A model generated the notes under the pieces. It did not search any database. It worked only from the letters and a program-made list of their open reading frames with translations, and was not told the DNA's origin. This document shows positions 5,992 to 6,029 of a stretch of DNA of 6,029 nt, piece by piece; position 1 is the stretch's first letter; each line of letters opens with the position of its first letter. A program made the translations under genes and the position numbers. Location of the stretch: the NCBI GenBank assembly GCA_900765525.1, contig CAAFRY010000069.1, forward strand, positions 1 to 6,029, given 5' to 3'. The DNA is from an uncultured Blautia sp. GTDB lineage: Bacteria > Bacillota > Clostridia > Lachnospirales > Lachnospiraceae.

Positions 5992-6029
5992 CATAGAAAG
6001 CACCCCAGAGAAAGGCCAGGCCCGGACAG

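Noticed and set aside
5992..6029. Terminator or start of another gene at the right edge
   Set aside because: Only 38 nt remain; no complete hairpin, ribosome binding site or start codon can be supported.

Overview
The window reads as a Gram-positive anaerobe. A Clostridia member, most likely Lachnospiraceae-like, is my inference from moderate GC content, strong AGGAGG-type ribosome binding sites, a TTG start and a gene content typical of gut or acetogenic clostridia. All convincing genes lie on the + strand, and together they form a corrinoid-dependent methyl-transfer (demethylation) locus.

Layout. Positions 2-160 hold the 3' end of an unidentified gene that overlaps the next start. Positions 153-1790 encode a RamA/RACo-type corrinoid reductive activase: a 2Fe-2S domain joined to an ASKHA ATPase (DUF4445). 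Positions 1823-2362 encode a cysteine-rich DUF2284 protein. Positions 2402-3037 encode a small methyltransferase corrinoid protein with the DxHxxG cobalt-ligand motif. Positions 3056-4600 encode a PucR/CdaR-type regulator with a C-terminal helix-turn-helix. The gaps are short (32, 39 and 18 nt) and each gene has its own ribosome binding site, so this looks like one transcript. It ends at a GC-rich hairpin at 4623-4652.

A new transcription unit then begins. A promoter-like element lies at about 4700-4731. It is followed by roughly 240-250 nt of leader that has no credible gene but contains several strong and mutually competing helices. After an AGGAGGAGG ribosome binding site comes a URO-D (uroporphyrinogen decarboxylase-like) family protein at 4999-5991. 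In this setting it is probably a corrinoid/cobamide methyltransferase rather than a haem enzyme. The last 38 nt hold nothing I can assign.

How the genes fit together (family knowledge plus inference). A methyltransferase moves a methyl group between a substrate or carrier and Co(I) on the corrinoid protein. When the cobalt oxidises to Co(II), the activase reduces it back using ATP hydrolysis and a low-potential electron. The DUF2284 protein is a frequent but uncharacterised companion, perhaps in metal or electron handling. The PucR-type protein probably senses the substrate or a related signal. The substrate cannot be read from the sequence. The two points most worth follow-up are the structured leader of the URO-D gene and the altered zinc-site motif in that protein.
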